From assembly GCA_050998615.1 (NCBI GenBank), contig JBPCQA010000049.1, positions 1 to 23,106 on the forward strand: a DNA stretch of 23,106 bases, given 5' to 3'. The notes beneath the pieces were generated by a model. It saw only the letters and a program-made list of their open reading frames with translations. It did no database searches and had not been told where the DNA came from. The DNA comes from JBPCQA01 sp050998615. Its GTDB lineage: Bacteria > Actinomycetota > Actinomycetes > Propionibacteriales > Nocardioidaceae. Below, in pieces: positions 22,874-23,106 of the stretch. Both the position numbers and the translations under genes were made by a program. Numbering within the stretch: position 1 is the stretch's first letter; each line of letters begins with the position of its first letter.

Positions 22874-23106
22874 ATGAGCCAGTACGCCGACTACCCTGCG
22901 GACGGAACGTCAGCCGGACTCATGGCAATGCCCGAGGCGCTCCAGACCAAGCGACTGAGTTTGCGGCTTCTCGGACCCACCGACATCGATGTCGTGCATG
23001 CCCTCTTCTCGAGCAGCGGACACACGATCGGCGACGGACCGGTCAGCGAATCGGCGCTGACCCTGGTGTGGCTGGAGCGACGAAAGCGACTCCACGAAGA
23101 GAACGG
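22874..23106 (+). CDS. GNAT acetyltransferase (RimJ/RimL-like), 3' end outside window
   Basis: The visible 77 residues open a GNAT domain of the Acetyltransf_3 type: LQTKRLSLRLLGPTDIDVVHALFSSSGHTIGDGPVSESA, the usual start of RimJ/RimL-like enzymes. The acetyl-CoA loop is not yet reached. ATG 22874 has GGAG (22865-22868) 5 bases upstream and lies 11 bases after the zinc-ribbon gene stop, so it may be carried as cargo by the recombinase module or be the next gene of the host. Confidence 0.8.
   Translation, partial: MSQYADYPADGTSAGLMAMPEALQTKRLSLRLLGPTDIDVVHALFSSSGHTIGDGPVSESALTLVWLERRKRLHEEN

Noticed and set aside
1..23106. CRISPR array, tRNA or rRNA genes
   Set aside because: No regularly spaced repeats with unique spacers and no cloverleaf or rRNA-like sequence were seen by eye; the 9404-9448 repeats are directly tandem without spacers.

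Overview
The window is high-GC actinobacterial chromosome. The taxonomic call rests on RbpA, a split Lnt/polyprenol-phosphate mannose synthase pair, leaderless TANNNT promoters, many GTG/TTG starts and a SigR-type promoter. Lysine-fermentation genes together with a DUF6918-like protein would fit Propionibacteriales or Nocardioidaceae, but the genus is a guess.

Left block (1-2748, + strand): the end of a beta-lysine degradation operon, kamD (5' truncated by the window), kamE and a 3-aminobutyryl-CoA ammonia-lyase (kal), closed by a hairpin terminator. A ~205-bp palindromic element with near-perfect inverted ends sits exactly between kamE and kal and is flanked by CTAG on both sides. Removing it and one CTAG restores a one-base TAG/GTG stop-start overlap, so it looks like a MITE-type insertion that now supplies the kal ribosome-binding site. 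A 394-bp region rich in dyads (2717-3110) separates this operon from the next.

Envelope block (3111-13361): lnt, ppm1 and fxsA on the + strand are tightly packed. On the - strand lie a small membrane protein gene, rbpA (with an intrinsic terminator and an exact SigR-type promoter GGGAAT-N18-GTT), a UMF1-type MFS transporter coupled to a glycerophosphodiester phosphodiesterase, an XRE-HTH/MurA-like fusion, glmS and a small conserved-looking gene before glmS. A 42-bp perfect palindrome covers the start of the XRE-MurA gene, as expected for an autoregulated operator. A 3 x 15 bp tandem repeat lies between it and the phosphodiesterase gene.

Middle block (13556-18978): a GNAT acetyltransferase preceded by a possible overlapping leader peptide, a Phd/YefM antitoxin with a frameshifted PIN toxin, then a compact run of two alpha/beta hydrolases and an ATP-grasp enzyme that looks like one uncharacterised pathway, and an aldo/keto reductase with a leaderless promoter.

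Right block (18979-23106): a DUF6918-like gene, a gene-poor ~490 bp with AT-richer patches, a palindrome and a spaced direct repeat, then a mobile-looking module: tyrosine recombinase, small XRE protein (ATGA overlap), and a three-zinc-ribbon, AT-hook-bearing degenerate recombinase-like protein, followed by a second GNAT acetyltransferase cut by the window end. This arrangement resembles a Tn554-like/recombinase-pair transposon carrying cargo and is the best candidate for a poorly described system here.

Five reading-frame breaks (two in the MFS gene, one each in the PIN, recombinase and zinc-ribbon genes) occur in otherwise well-conserved genes. Four are single missing bases in C/G runs, which points to sequencing or assembly error at least as much as to gene decay.
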